A DNA stretch of 20,795 nt, taken from positions 1 through 20,795 of the forward strand of contig JANLSD010000091.1 in the NCBI GenBank assembly GCA_031362245.1. The letters run 5' to 3'. The translations under genes were made by a program, and so were the position numbers. The stretch is from JAAURS01 sp031362245. Lineage in GTDB: Bacteria; Cyanobacteriota; Cyanobacteriia; Thermosynechococcales; Thermosynechococcaceae. The notes beneath the pieces were generated by a model. That model saw only the letters and a program-made list of their open reading frames with translations. It did no database searches and had not been told where the DNA came from. This document shows, piece by piece, positions 1-8,643 of the stretch (position 1 is its first letter; each line of letters begins with the position of its first letter).

Positions 1-1200
1 AGGGAGCGTCCAAAGGGTTGCGGCTAAGGGCACTGAAATCATGGAGGCCAGGGTGGGCGGTAGCCAGTCTAAGGCCGTCGCCAAGGGCGATGCGGTCACA
101 ATTAAGCCTAAGGTTGCTAAAACGCTAAGTTGAAAGCCCAAGTCCCAGATCCAGAGTGGTTTGGCAATCAACATCAGGGTGGCAATGATCAGCAACGTGG
201 GTACAGGCCGGACTTTCCGCTGAAGCCAAAGCGCCAGCAAACTGGCAAACCCCATTAAAATCGCCCGCACAATGGAAGCCTCTGCACCGCTCAAGAGTCC
301 ATAGAGCAAGAGCGCCGAGCCGCCGAGCAACACCTGACCGGAGGTGGAGAGCGATCGCCCTAACCCCAGCACCACCGCTAAAATCAGCGACACCTGAAAC
401 CCCGATGCTGCCAAAGCATGGGCTAACCCTGACTGAATAAAGGCATCTTTGAGATCGTAGGGAACGTCCGCCGCGTTTTTACCCAGCACCAGCGCCCCTA
501 TGAGCGAACCCGTGCGTTTGCCCATGCCTTGTTGAAGGGATTGCACAATCCGTTCCCGGATAGCCCAGCCACCCCAGGCCGAACCCTCTTGTTCAATCCG
601 AATCTGGGTTCCCTTCAGCCCTGAGAACGCCCCTTCCCGTGCGAGATAGGTCGCAAAGTCAAACCCATGAGGCCGCGTCACGCGCTGCGGTTTGTAGAGA
701 ATGCCTGTAATCTTGGCGGTTTGACCAAAATGGATATTTTCAGCAGCGTTGTGGGGCAGCGTTACAAATACATTGCCTGAGACTGCTTCTTCAATGTTTC
801 CGTTTGCGGCTGCCCGCTGTGCCATGAACCAAATTTGCGCGGTACCTCGTCGGGTCAGCATCGGACGGCTTTGAACGATGCCTGTTACTTCCGCTGCAAT
901 GCTGGTTTGAGTGGACGGCACCAATCGACTAACATCGCTGGGGGCGACATAGGGTTGAGCCAGTTGCAGATAACCCGCTGCCAATACACTCACAATTCCT
1001 GCGATGATCCAATCGCGAGATCTGGGGCTACGCCACCACGTTTGGGGGATTGGCATGCGCCATTGTCGTGAAAGGTGAAGGGCTTGGGGCGATCGCAGCA
1101 CAGCCGCCATCAATCCCACGCCCACAAGCCCTAGGGTTCCCCAAGGCAAAGCGGAACACAGTAATCCCAAAATATAGGCACAGCAGAGTAGGGCAATCAT
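1..1200 (-). CDS. comEC: ComEC/Rec2 family DNA-uptake channel, N-terminal 400 residues (runs off window)
   Basis: ComEC/Rec2 proteins form the inner-membrane channel that carries single-stranded DNA into the cell during natural transformation. Reading the minus strand from ATG at 1200 gives an uninterrupted 400-codon frame that leaves the window at base 1, so the C-terminal part (rest of the channel and any metallo-beta-lactamase-like domain) is not visible. Residues 1-35 are two hydrophobic segments, about 60-200 is the soluble N-terminal region typical of the family, and from about 240 multiple membrane helices begin. The family hallmark reads HALAASGFQVSLI from residue 261 (usually H-LAxSGxHV). 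The start is firm: an in-frame TAG lies two codons upstream and GAAGG sits about 6 nt before the ATG. It is transcribed divergently from the signalling operon. Call is confident at family level; whether this strain is transformable cannot be judged. Confidence 0.9.
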   Translation of the reverse strand, partial: MIALLCCAYILGLLCSALPWGTLGLVGVGLMAAVLRSPQALHLSRQWRMPIPQTWWRSPRSRDWIIAGIVSVLAAGYLQLAQPYVAPSDVSRLVPSTQTSIAAEVTGIVQSRPMLTRRGTAQIWFMAQRAAANGNIEEAVSGNVFVTLPHNAAENIHFGQTAKITGILYKPQRVTRPHGFDFATYLAREGAFSGLKGTQIRIEQEGSAWGGWAIRERIVQSLQQGMGKRTGSLIGALVLGKNAADVPYDLKDAFIQSGLAHALAASGFQVSLILAVVLGLGRSLSTSGQVLLGGSALLLYGLLSGAEASIVRAILMGFASLLALWLQRKVRPVPTLLIIATLMLIAKPLWIWDLGFQLSVLATLGLIVTASPLATALDWLPPTLASMISVPLAATLWTLP

Positions 1201-1497
1201 GGGCTACCTTCGCCAAAATGATGCAAACGTTGGGTTTTGTTCCAAAATCATTTCAAAAGGCCCATTCCCCCTGACATACACTATATCTCTGAGTCTTCAA
1301 AACTTAAGAAATATGTATGAATGATAGTTTCGGCATTGAGCTGTCAACCCTAGGTACTGACTGGCAATCTGCGATCGTTCTCACCAGGGTTATAAACACT
1401 CTCATACACGACAGATCTCAACGGCTTGGATTGGATACATTACAGTCAACTGCTTTTCTTAGACAAGATCATTTCTTTGGCGTTTAGGGGTGGATAG
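1201..1497. other. Divergent intergenic region between comEC and the signalling operon
   Basis: This 297-bp gap must hold the promoters of two divergent units. I see no RNA gene or convincing small ORF. A TATAAA at 1391-1396 could be a plus-strand -10 box but has no recognisable -35 at the right distance. The first operon gene has a purine-rich AGGGGTGG leader just before its ATG, a plausible ribosome binding site. A possible minus-strand promoter is listed separately. Confidence 0.6.
1280..1307 (-). promoter_or_regulatory. Possible promoter of comEC
   Basis: On the minus strand a TTAAGT (1302-1307) and a TATAGT (1280-1285) are separated by 16 nt, resembling a sigma-70-type -35/-10 pair. The -10 box lies about 80 nt upstream of the comEC start. 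The -35 box is weak, so this is only a candidate. Confidence 0.25.
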
Positions 1498-4400
1498 ATG
1501 ATTGGTGAAATTGTGGGCTGTAGTTTAACGGAACACCTCTATGAGAGTGCAAACTCTTTAGTCTATCGAGTCCAGTATGGTTCCAGTGATCAGCCCGCCA
1601 TCATCAAAATTCTCAAAGAAGACTATCCCACCCCTGCTGAGCTAACCCGCTATCGCCAGGAATATGAGATCACCCGCAGCCTTGATATTGAAGGCGTTAT
1701 TCGGGTTTATAGCTTAGAACCCTACCAGCGAACCTTGGCGATTGTTCTAGAAGACTTTGGCGGTCAATCTCTCAAAGATTACTTCAACGGTCATCCCGTG
1801 CCGTTGGAAAAGTTTTTGGACTTAGCGGTACAGATTGTCAAAATTCTGGGGCAGATTCACAGCCGCAACGTGATTCACAAGGATATTAACCCCAGCAATA
1901 TTATTGTGAACCCCGCCACAGGGCAGCTCAAAATCATTGACTTTGGCATCTCAACCCAGTTGAGCCGAGAGAACCCAACCCTCAAAAATCCCCGTGTTTT
2001 AGAAGGGACGCTGGCCTATATTTCCCCAGAACAAACGGGACGAATGAATCGCTCCCTAGATTACCGCACCGATTTTTACTCTCTGGGCGTTACCTTCTAC
2101 GAACTCCTGACAGGGCAGCTCCCTTTCCCCACCACGGATGCCCTAGAACTGGTTCACTGTCATATTGCCCAACAGGCAGTGCCCCCGCATCAAGTTAACC
2201 CTGCTGTGCCCCAGGTGCTCTCAGATCTGATTCTGAAACTGACGGCAAAAACCGCTGAAGATCGGTATCAAAATGCCTTTGGGCTTCAGACAGATTTAGA
2301 AACTTGTCGAGAACAGTTTTTGACAACGGGAGAAATCGCCCCTTTTCCCCTCGGTACCCAAGATTTATCCGGTCGTTTCCAGATCCCGCAAAAGCTCTAC
2401 GGTCGGGAATTGGAGATTACCACCTTGCTCGCCGCCTTTGAGCGGGTCAATCAACCCCACAGCACCAGCGAACTCATGCTGGTGGCGGGCTATTCCGGGA
2501 TTGGCAAATCTTCACTGGTGGCTGAAGTCCATAAACCCATTACCGAAAAACGCGGCTATTTCATTGCTGGGAAATACGACCAGTTTCAGAAAGATGTCCC
2601 CTACTCCGCCGTGATTGCTGCCTTTCGCAGTTTGGCAAAACAACTCTTAACCGAGAGTGAATCCCAGCTTGCGCAGTGGCGTGAGCGCTTACTGGCAGCC
2701 CTTGGCCCCAATGGTCAAGTGGTGCTGGATGTGATTCCTGAGATGGCACTGATTACAGGGCCACAGCCGCCCGTAACAGAACTTGGGCCAACGGAATCGC
2801 AAAACCGCTTTAATTTGGTGTTTCAGAACTTCATTCGGGTGTTCTGCAATCCCAGTCATCCCCTGGTATTATTTCTCGACGATTTGCAGTGGGCAGATTC
2901 TGCCAGCCTGAAGCTGTTGCAGTTGATGATGACCGATAGTGAGATGCGATCGCTCCTCGTCATTGGAGCCTATCGAGACAACGAAGTCAGCCCCACCCAT
3001 CCCCTCATGACGTTATTGGGTCACTTTCAGCGCGAAGGGGTTACGGTCAACACCATCACCCTCGCTCCCTTGTCCCAGGCTCACCTCAGCCAATTGATGA
3101 TTGATACGCTACAGCATAGTACGGCGGAGCTTGTGCCGTTGGTCGCGTTGGTTCTTCAGAAAACAGAAGGGAATCCCTTCTTTGTGAACGAATTTCTAAA
3201 AAGCCTGCACTCAGAAGATCTATTTCGGTTTAATGAAACTTCCCGCTTATGGGAATGGGATATGGCCCAGATCCAAGCCCAAGATTTAACGGATAACGTG
3301 ATTGAGCTGCTGATCGGCAAACTCCAGAAGCTTCCATCCGATACCCAAGAAAGTCTGCGGCTGGCGGCTTGCGTGGGTGCGCAATTCGATCTAGCGACTC
3401 TTGCCATTATTCGTCAGGCATCGGAGCAAACGGTCTTTGCGGATCTTAAGCCTGCCATTCAGTTGGGCTTGATTATTCCGCTCTCCGATCTGACTGCTGA
3501 TCTCACAATGGAGCGCTTTCGGTTTGGTCATGACCGCATTCAGCAGGCGGCCTATACCCTCATTGCCTCAGACCAAAAAGCCCAAGTGCATCTGCGCATT
3601 GGGCGGCTCCTGCGCGATAACGTGTCTTCGGATGCTTTGGCGGAGCGGATTTTTGAGGTGGTAGATCATTTCAATCAGGCGCTAGACCTCATTTCTGAGG
3701 GGAGTGAGCGTCAGCAGTTGGCTCAGCTCAATCTCCAAGCGGGTGAAAAGGCGAAGTCTGCAACGGCCTATCAGGCTGCGGTGAACTATTTGCTGATTGG
3801 CGTGGGTCTGCTGAGCAATGACGGGTGGCAGGCATCCTATGAACTTGCCCTCAGCCTCCATGAAGCAGCCAGTGAAGCAGCCTACCTGAATCAGGACTTT
3901 GACCGACAAGAACAGTTGACGGAAGTAATTTTCCGGGAAGCCCGCTGCATTTTAGATACGGTGAAGGTCTACCGCGTTAAAATTCTGGCACGCTCGTCTC
4001 AGAACCGCCACTTAGAAGCCACGGATATCGGCTTTGAAATTCTGGGTCAGCTCGGCATCCAGTTCCCCGAACCCACCCCAGAGAATTTACAGCTTAAGCT
4101 ACAGCAAACCCAAGCCCTCCAGACGCAACGCTCTATTGAGAGCTTTATTGATCTGCCCGCTATGACCGATCCTGAGAAACTCGCAGCGATGCAGATTCTC
4201 TCTGATATTTTGTCCTCTGGGTATCAGGCGGCCTTTGGACGATTTATTCTCAGCAACTTGACCCAAATTCAGCTTTCCCTTGAGCACGGGAATACCGCAG
4301 CTTCCGCCTTTGCCTACGACTGTTACGGCATTATCCTCTGTGGAGCAGTGGGGGATATCGCCTCTGGCTATCAATATGGGCGGCTGGCACTTAATGTGGT

Positions 4401-6984
4401 AGAAAAGTTCCACGCCAACCAGAGCAAAAGCCGCGTCATATTTGTGTTCAATGCCTTTGTGCGCCACTGGCAAGACCCCCTCAGCATGACTATTCCCGAT
4501 CTCCACAGCGGCTACCAGATTGGCCTAGAAACGGGTGATGTGGAATATGCCTGCTACTCACTGTGTTGGGAATCGATGCATAGTCTCCTCACGGGACGGG
4601 AATTGGCTCCCCTAGCGGCTCGGATGGTGGAATTTAATGGGGCGATCGCCACCCTCAAACAAGCCGCTTGTCTGCTCTACCTCAAGATTTATCAGCAGAC
4701 CGTCGCCAACCTCAGAGGCGAAGCCACAGATCTCAGTTATCTCAACGGTGCATTCCTTCAAGAAACAGAAGTGGTAGTAGATAGTGCCGACAATAAGCTA
4801 GCCCTGGCCTTTTTCTATACCCATAAAGCAATGCTCTGCTATCTGTTAGCAGACTATGAAATCGCCCTCACTTATGCAGAACTTGCAGAACACTACGCCG
4901 ACGGCATGACAGCGGCCTATACCATTGCCGTTCTCAATTTCTATGATTCCCTGACTCGGTTAGCGCTTTACGATTCCCTAGTGCCCTCGGAACAAGAGAC
5001 GACCCTAGAACAAGTCCACGCCAACCAGCAAAAGCTTCAGCAGTGGGCCGAACACGCCCCCGAAAACCATCGACATAAGTACGAACTTGTGGAAGCAGAA
5101 CGCTATCGCTGTTTAGGTCAAGGGACGGAGGCTGGCGCTGCCTATGATCGGGCGATCGCCCTTGCTGCCGACCACAACTACCCCCAAGAAGCCGCCTTAG
5201 CCAACGAACTTGCAGCGCAATTCTACTTCATTCAAGGTCGGGAAAAGTTTGCCCAGGTTTATTTACAAGATGCCTACTATGGCTACTTCCGGTGGGGCGC
5301 TACTGCCAAAGTGCAGCAGTTAGAGCAGCAGTATCCTCAGCTCTCCACTGCTTCATTCAATACAGGTTCACAAACCTTTGGTGCAACTGTTAATGCAACT
5401 ATCACCAGTACGGCCCACATTGGTCAAGCGTTAGACCTTGCTACCGTATTGCAAGCATCCCAGGCGATCGCCAGTGAAATTGTCCTTGACAAACTCCTGA
5501 TGACCTTGGTGCAAATCCTTGTCCGCAACGCAGGGGCACAGGTGGGGCACCTCATGCTCACCCATGAAGACCAGCTTTTGATTGAAGCCTCTGCGGACAC
5601 AGAATCTGAACAGTATTCGGTACTGCAATCCCGTTCGACCGACGGGCAAGTGCCCCAAACGCTCATCAACTACGTACTCCGAACGCAAGAGAGCGTGGTA
5701 CTGCGTCATGCCAGTCAGTCCGGCGACTTTATCCAAGATCCTTACTTCAAGACAAACCAGTCTCAGTCCGTTCTCTGTGCGCCGCTGTTAAACCAGGGCC
5801 AGCTCAGTGGGATTATTTACCTCGAAAACAATCTCACCACGGGAGCCTTTACCCCCGATCGCCTCGAACTCTTGCAGTTGCTTTCGGGACAAGCGGCGAT
5901 CGCCATTGACAATGCCCGTCTCTACGCCAGCCTTGAGCAAAAAGTGGATGAGCGTACCCGAACTCTCTCAAAGACGCTCCACGAATTGCAGCTCACTCAA
6001 CAGGAACTGGTGCAGTCTGAAAAGATGGCGGCTTTAGGTCAATTAATTGCAGGCATTGCCCACGAAATCAATACTCCCCTCGGGGCTATTGGATCCTCGA
6101 TTCAGTACATCTCCAATTTTCTCAACGACAATCTGGAAAACCTCCCTAGTTTCTTTAGGGGGCTTTCTCCAGAGCAAGAACAGCAGTTCCAGATGTTGCT
6201 GGGGCGATCGCTCCAGTCCAAAACAACCCTGACCGGACGAGATCGTCGCCAAGCCCGTAAAAGCATTGAGAGTGAATTGGCGCGCCAGGAAGTTCCAAAT
6301 GCCGAAGCCTTGGCAAGCCTGCTGCTGGATCTGAATCTCTATGACGATCTCACTCCGCTCCTACCCCTGCTGTCTTCACCGGATAGCGAATCGCTGCTCA
6401 AAATGGTGCGTCAGTTGACCCGAGTTCATGAAAGTGCCAGGGATATTACCAGTGCCAGCGATCGCGCTGCCAAAATCGTCTTTGCCCTCAAAACCTATGC
6501 CCGTTACGACCACAGTGGCGCAATGATGACCGTCCATCTCGCCGACGGCATTGAGACCGTTCTAACGCTGTACCAAAACCAGATTAAGCATGGCGTCAAG
6601 GTGATTCGGAACTTTGAAGCGATTCCCCCCGTGCAGTGCTATACCGACGAACTCAATCAAGTCTGGACAAACCTGATTCACAACGCCCTCCAGGCGATGG
6701 ATCACCAGGGTACGTTGGAACTTGAGCTTCGGGCCGTCAGCGGGACTGTTCAAGTCAGCATCACCGATAGCGGAACTGGCATCCCTCCTGAGGTTCAGCC
6801 CAAAATCTTCGATCCCTTTTTCACCACCAAGCCCCCTGGTGAGGGCAGTGGCCTGGGACTCGATATTGTCAAAAAAATTATTGACAAGCATCAGGGCACC
6901 ATTACCTTTAACTCAGTGCCATCACGAACCACCTTTATCGTGTCTCTCCCGATGAACCCTGCAACGGTGAACCATCATGCCTAA
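1498..6984 (+). CDS. Multidomain Ser/Thr kinase - ATPase - GAF - histidine kinase (HstK type)
   Basis: Cytoplasmic 1828-residue signalling protein joining a eukaryotic-type Ser/Thr kinase to a bacterial histidine kinase. Residues ~8-270 are the Ser/Thr kinase: K37 in AIIKIL, catalytic loop HKDINPSN (D129, N134) and DFG 148-150. The first glycine-loop is not canonical. Residues ~300-520 are a STAND/AAA-like ATPase with Walker A GYSGIGKS (331-338, K337) and Walker B VLFLDD (457-462). Residues ~530-1310 are mostly helical and TPR-like. A GAF sensor spans ~1320-1475, followed by a short coiled coil, the H-box (phosphoacceptor H1522 in AHEINTPLG), the N-box (N1725, N1729) and the ATP-lid boxes DSGTG (1757-1761) and GSGLGL (1783-1788). 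H-box to N-box distance is about 200 residues, longer than usual. The architecture matches cyanobacterial HstK proteins. First gene of a four-gene operon; its last 8 nt overlap the next gene. No membrane segment is seen, so the input is probably cytoplasmic and via GAF or partner binding. Ligand unknown. Confidence 0.95.
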   Translation: MIGEIVGCSLTEHLYESANSLVYRVQYGSSDQPAIIKILKEDYPTPAELTRYRQEYEITRSLDIEGVIRVYSLEPYQRTLAIVLEDFGGQSLKDYFNGHPVPLEKFLDLAVQIVKILGQIHSRNVIHKDINPSNIIVNPATGQLKIIDFGISTQLSRENPTLKNPRVLEGTLAYISPEQTGRMNRSLDYRTDFYSLGVTFYELLTGQLPFPTTDALELVHCHIAQQAVPPHQVNPAVPQVLSDLILKLTAKTAEDRYQNAFGLQTDLETCREQFLTTGEIAPFPLGTQDLSGRFQIPQKLYGRELEITTLLAAFERVNQPHSTSELMLVAGYSGIGKSSLVAEVHKPITEKRGYFIAGKYDQFQKDVPYSAVIAAFRSLAKQLLTESESQLAQWRERLLAALGPNGQVVLDVIPEMALITGPQPPVTELGPTESQNRFNLVFQNFIRVFCNPSHPLVLFLDDLQWADSASLKLLQLMMTDSEMRSLLVIGAYRDNEVSPTHPLMTLLGHFQREGVTVNTITLAPLSQAHLSQLMIDTLQHSTAELVPLVALVLQKTEGNPFFVNEFLKSLHSEDLFRFNETSRLWEWDMAQIQAQDLTDNVIELLIGKLQKLPSDTQESLRLAACVGAQFDLATLAIIRQASEQTVFADLKPAIQLGLIIPLSDLTADLTMERFRFGHDRIQQAAYTLIASDQKAQVHLRIGRLLRDNVSSDALAERIFEVVDHFNQALDLISEGSERQQLAQLNLQAGEKAKSATAYQAAVNYLLIGVGLLSNDGWQASYELALSLHEAASEAAYLNQDFDRQEQLTEVIFREARCILDTVKVYRVKILARSSQNRHLEATDIGFEILGQLGIQFPEPTPENLQLKLQQTQALQTQRSIESFIDLPAMTDPEKLAAMQILSDILSSGYQAAFGRFILSNLTQIQLSLEHGNTAASAFAYDCYGIILCGAVGDIASGYQYGRLALNVVEKFHANQSKSRVIFVFNAFVRHWQDPLSMTIPDLHSGYQIGLETGDVEYACYSLCWESMHSLLTGRELAPLAARMVEFNGAIATLKQAACLLYLKIYQQTVANLRGEATDLSYLNGAFLQETEVVVDSADNKLALAFFYTHKAMLCYLLADYEIALTYAELAEHYADGMTAAYTIAVLNFYDSLTRLALYDSLVPSEQETTLEQVHANQQKLQQWAEHAPENHRHKYELVEAERYRCLGQGTEAGAAYDRAIALAADHNYPQEAALANELAAQFYFIQGREKFAQVYLQDAYYGYFRWGATAKVQQLEQQYPQLSTASFNTGSQTFGATVNATITSTAHIGQALDLATVLQASQAIASEIVLDKLLMTLVQILVRNAGAQVGHLMLTHEDQLLIEASADTESEQYSVLQSRSTDGQVPQTLINYVLRTQESVVLRHASQSGDFIQDPYFKTNQSQSVLCAPLLNQGQLSGIIYLENNLTTGAFTPDRLELLQLLSGQAAIAIDNARLYASLEQKVDERTRTLSKTLHELQLTQQELVQSEKMAALGQLIAGIAHEINTPLGAIGSSIQYISNFLNDNLENLPSFFRGLSPEQEQQFQMLLGRSLQSKTTLTGRDRRQARKSIESELARQEVPNAEALASLLLDLNLYDDLTPLLPLLSSPDSESLLKMVRQLTRVHESARDITSASDRAAKIVFALKTYARYDHSGAMMTVHLADGIETVLTLYQNQIKHGVKVIRNFEAIPPVQCYTDELNQVWTNLIHNALQAMDHQGTLELELRAVSGTVQVSITDSGTGIPPEVQPKIFDPFFTTKPPGEGSGLGLDIVKKIIDKHQGTITFNSVPSRTTFIVSLPMNPATVNHHA

Positions 6985-7372
6985 ACTGGCGATTCTTTGT
7001 GTGGATGACGAAGCGATTATCCTCAATAGTCTGGTGCGGCAACTGCAAACCGCGTTTGATGATGCCTATCTCTATGAAACGGCAGAAAGTGCCGATGAAG
7101 CCCTCGAAATTATTGAAGAACTCCAGGCAGAAGGCACGGCGCTGCTTGTCATTGTTTCCGACTGGCTGATGCCGGGGGCCAAAGGCGATGAATTTTTGAT
7201 TGACGTGCATCAGCGGTTTCCAGGCGTAGTTAAAATTATGCTGACAGGGCAAGCCGATCCAGATGCCGTTGAGCGTGCCCAAGACCAAGCAAACCTCTAT
7301 ACCTGCCTAGAAAAGCCTTGGCAAGCTCAGGACTTGATTCAGGCCATTCAATCTGCCCTTCCCCAGCCTTAA
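6977..7372 (+). CDS. Stand-alone response regulator receiver domain (CheY-like)
   Basis: 131 residues, one receiver domain with no output domain. The acidic pocket is D10/D11, the phosphoacceptor D62 is in SDWLMP, the switch threonine is T90 in MLTGQA, and the conserved lysine is K113 in EKPW. All residues needed for phosphorylation are present. The LTGQA...LEKPW style matches receivers of the PatA/RpfG-like group. Its ATG lies inside the end of the upstream kinase gene (8-nt overlap), with only a weak GGTGA upstream, so translation is probably coupled. Likely a phosphate shuttle between the upstream kinase and the downstream receiver-kinase, or a sink; this role is inferred from position. 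It closely resembles the receiver of the next gene. Confidence 0.92.
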   Translation: MPKLAILCVDDEAIILNSLVRQLQTAFDDAYLYETAESADEALEIIEELQAEGTALLVIVSDWLMPGAKGDEFLIDVHQRFPGVVKIMLTGQADPDAVERAQDQANLYTCLEKPWQAQDLIQAIQSALPQP

Positions 7373-7375
7373 ATC

Positions 7376-8641
7376 ATGTCAAAACCTGTCATTGTATGTG
7401 TGGATGATGAGCCAGCCGTTCTCGATAGTTTGCGTCGCGAGCTATCTGAGGCGTTTGAAGAGAGTTGTGAGCTAGAGACTGCACTGGGTGGTCTTGAAGC
7501 GGTTGAACTGGTCAAAGATCTTGTTGCAGACCAGTGTGAAGTTGCAGTCATTATTTCTGACTATCTGATGCCAGATCTCAAGGGGGACGAGGTGCTGCGG
7601 CAGGTTTGTGCCCTCTCTCCCCAAACGCTCACTGTGATGCTGACCGGACAGGCTGGGGTGGACGGAATTACCAATGCGATCAATACCGCTCAGCTCTATC
7701 GGTATATTGCAAAACCTTGGCAGCCTGCCGATCTCCAGTTAACGGTTCGCGAAGCCCTGAATAGCTACATTCAGGGCCAGCAACTTCAGGTATACCAAAA
7801 CCAGCTAGAGGAAAAAGTTCAAGAACGAACCCATGCGCTAACCTTAACCCTAAAGGAGCTTCAAGCGGCCCAAACAGAGCTGATTCGATCCGAAAAAATG
7901 GCGGCGCTAGGGAAACTCGTGGCGGGAGTTGCCCATGAAATCAATACCCCCATCGGGAATGCGCTGCTCGCTGCCTCTGTCCTGCAAAACGAAACCCAAG
8001 CCTTTGATGAGACTTACCAACAGGGCGGCTTAAAGCGCGCTACCCTCGCCGCATACCTAGAGACTGCAAATGAAAGCAGTTCCCTGATGCTGCGAAATCT
8101 TAACAGTGCGGCACAGCTTATCCAGAGCTTCAAACAGGTGGCGGTGGATCAGGCGAGCCTCGAAAGACGCACCTTTGAAGTGATTCCCTACATCAAAAGC
8201 GTGCTCACCAGTCTAGAACCTCACCTTAAACAAACAGAACACCAGATCACGGTTTCAGGCGATATATCCCTGAAAATGGTAAGTTATCCTGGAGCACTCT
8301 CTCAAATTGTGACCAACTTGGTAATGAACTCCACCATCCATGCCTATCAACCTGGAGAACACGGGAATCTCGGTTTTGCCGTGACCCGACAGGATGATCG
8401 GGTCATTGTTGAATACACTGATGACGGATGTGGCATTTCTGCCAGCAACCAAGAAAAGATTTTTGAACCGTTTTTTACAACGGCGCGTGATCGCGGCGGT
8501 AGTGGACTCGGACTCCATATTGTCCACAACATTGTGACTCAAAATCTATTGGGGACGATTCGGTGTGAAAGTAACATAGGGTTAGGCACCAAATTTATTC
8601 TCAATTTACCCCTACAGATTTTAGATGAGGGGAACCATTAG
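7376..8641 (+). CDS. Receiver-histidine kinase hybrid (REC-HisKA-HATPase)
   Basis: 421 residues. Residues 1-125 form a receiver with D10/D11, phosphoacceptor D62 (SDYLMP), T90 and K113 (AKPW). Residues ~135-175 are a coiled coil. The H-box has H187 in AHEINTPIG, the N-box is N314-N318, the G1 box is DDGCG (349-353), and the lid is GGSGLGL (374-380). There is no sensory or membrane domain, so its only visible input is phosphorylation of its own receiver. Starts 3 nt after the preceding stop with no Shine-Dalgarno sequence, which suggests translational coupling. The H-box resembles that of the large kinase two genes upstream (EKMAALG...GxAHEINTP), so both may act on the same receivers. Expected role: relay step that receives phosphate from the big kinase and passes it to the receiver-GGDEF protein. 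The direction of transfer is an inference. Confidence 0.93.
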   Translation: MSKPVIVCVDDEPAVLDSLRRELSEAFEESCELETALGGLEAVELVKDLVADQCEVAVIISDYLMPDLKGDEVLRQVCALSPQTLTVMLTGQAGVDGITNAINTAQLYRYIAKPWQPADLQLTVREALNSYIQGQQLQVYQNQLEEKVQERTHALTLTLKELQAAQTELIRSEKMAALGKLVAGVAHEINTPIGNALLAASVLQNETQAFDETYQQGGLKRATLAAYLETANESSSLMLRNLNSAAQLIQSFKQVAVDQASLERRTFEVIPYIKSVLTSLEPHLKQTEHQITVSGDISLKMVSYPGALSQIVTNLVMNSTIHAYQPGEHGNLGFAVTRQDDRVIVEYTDDGCGISASNQEKIFEPFFTTARDRGGSGLGLHIVHNIVTQNLLGTIRCESNIGLGTKFILNLPLQILDEGNH

Positions 8642-8643
8642 TC

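Noticed and set aside
4099..4506. 135-residue minus-strand frame inside the large kinase gene
   Set aside because: Antisense to continuous coding sequence, with no motif or ribosome site.
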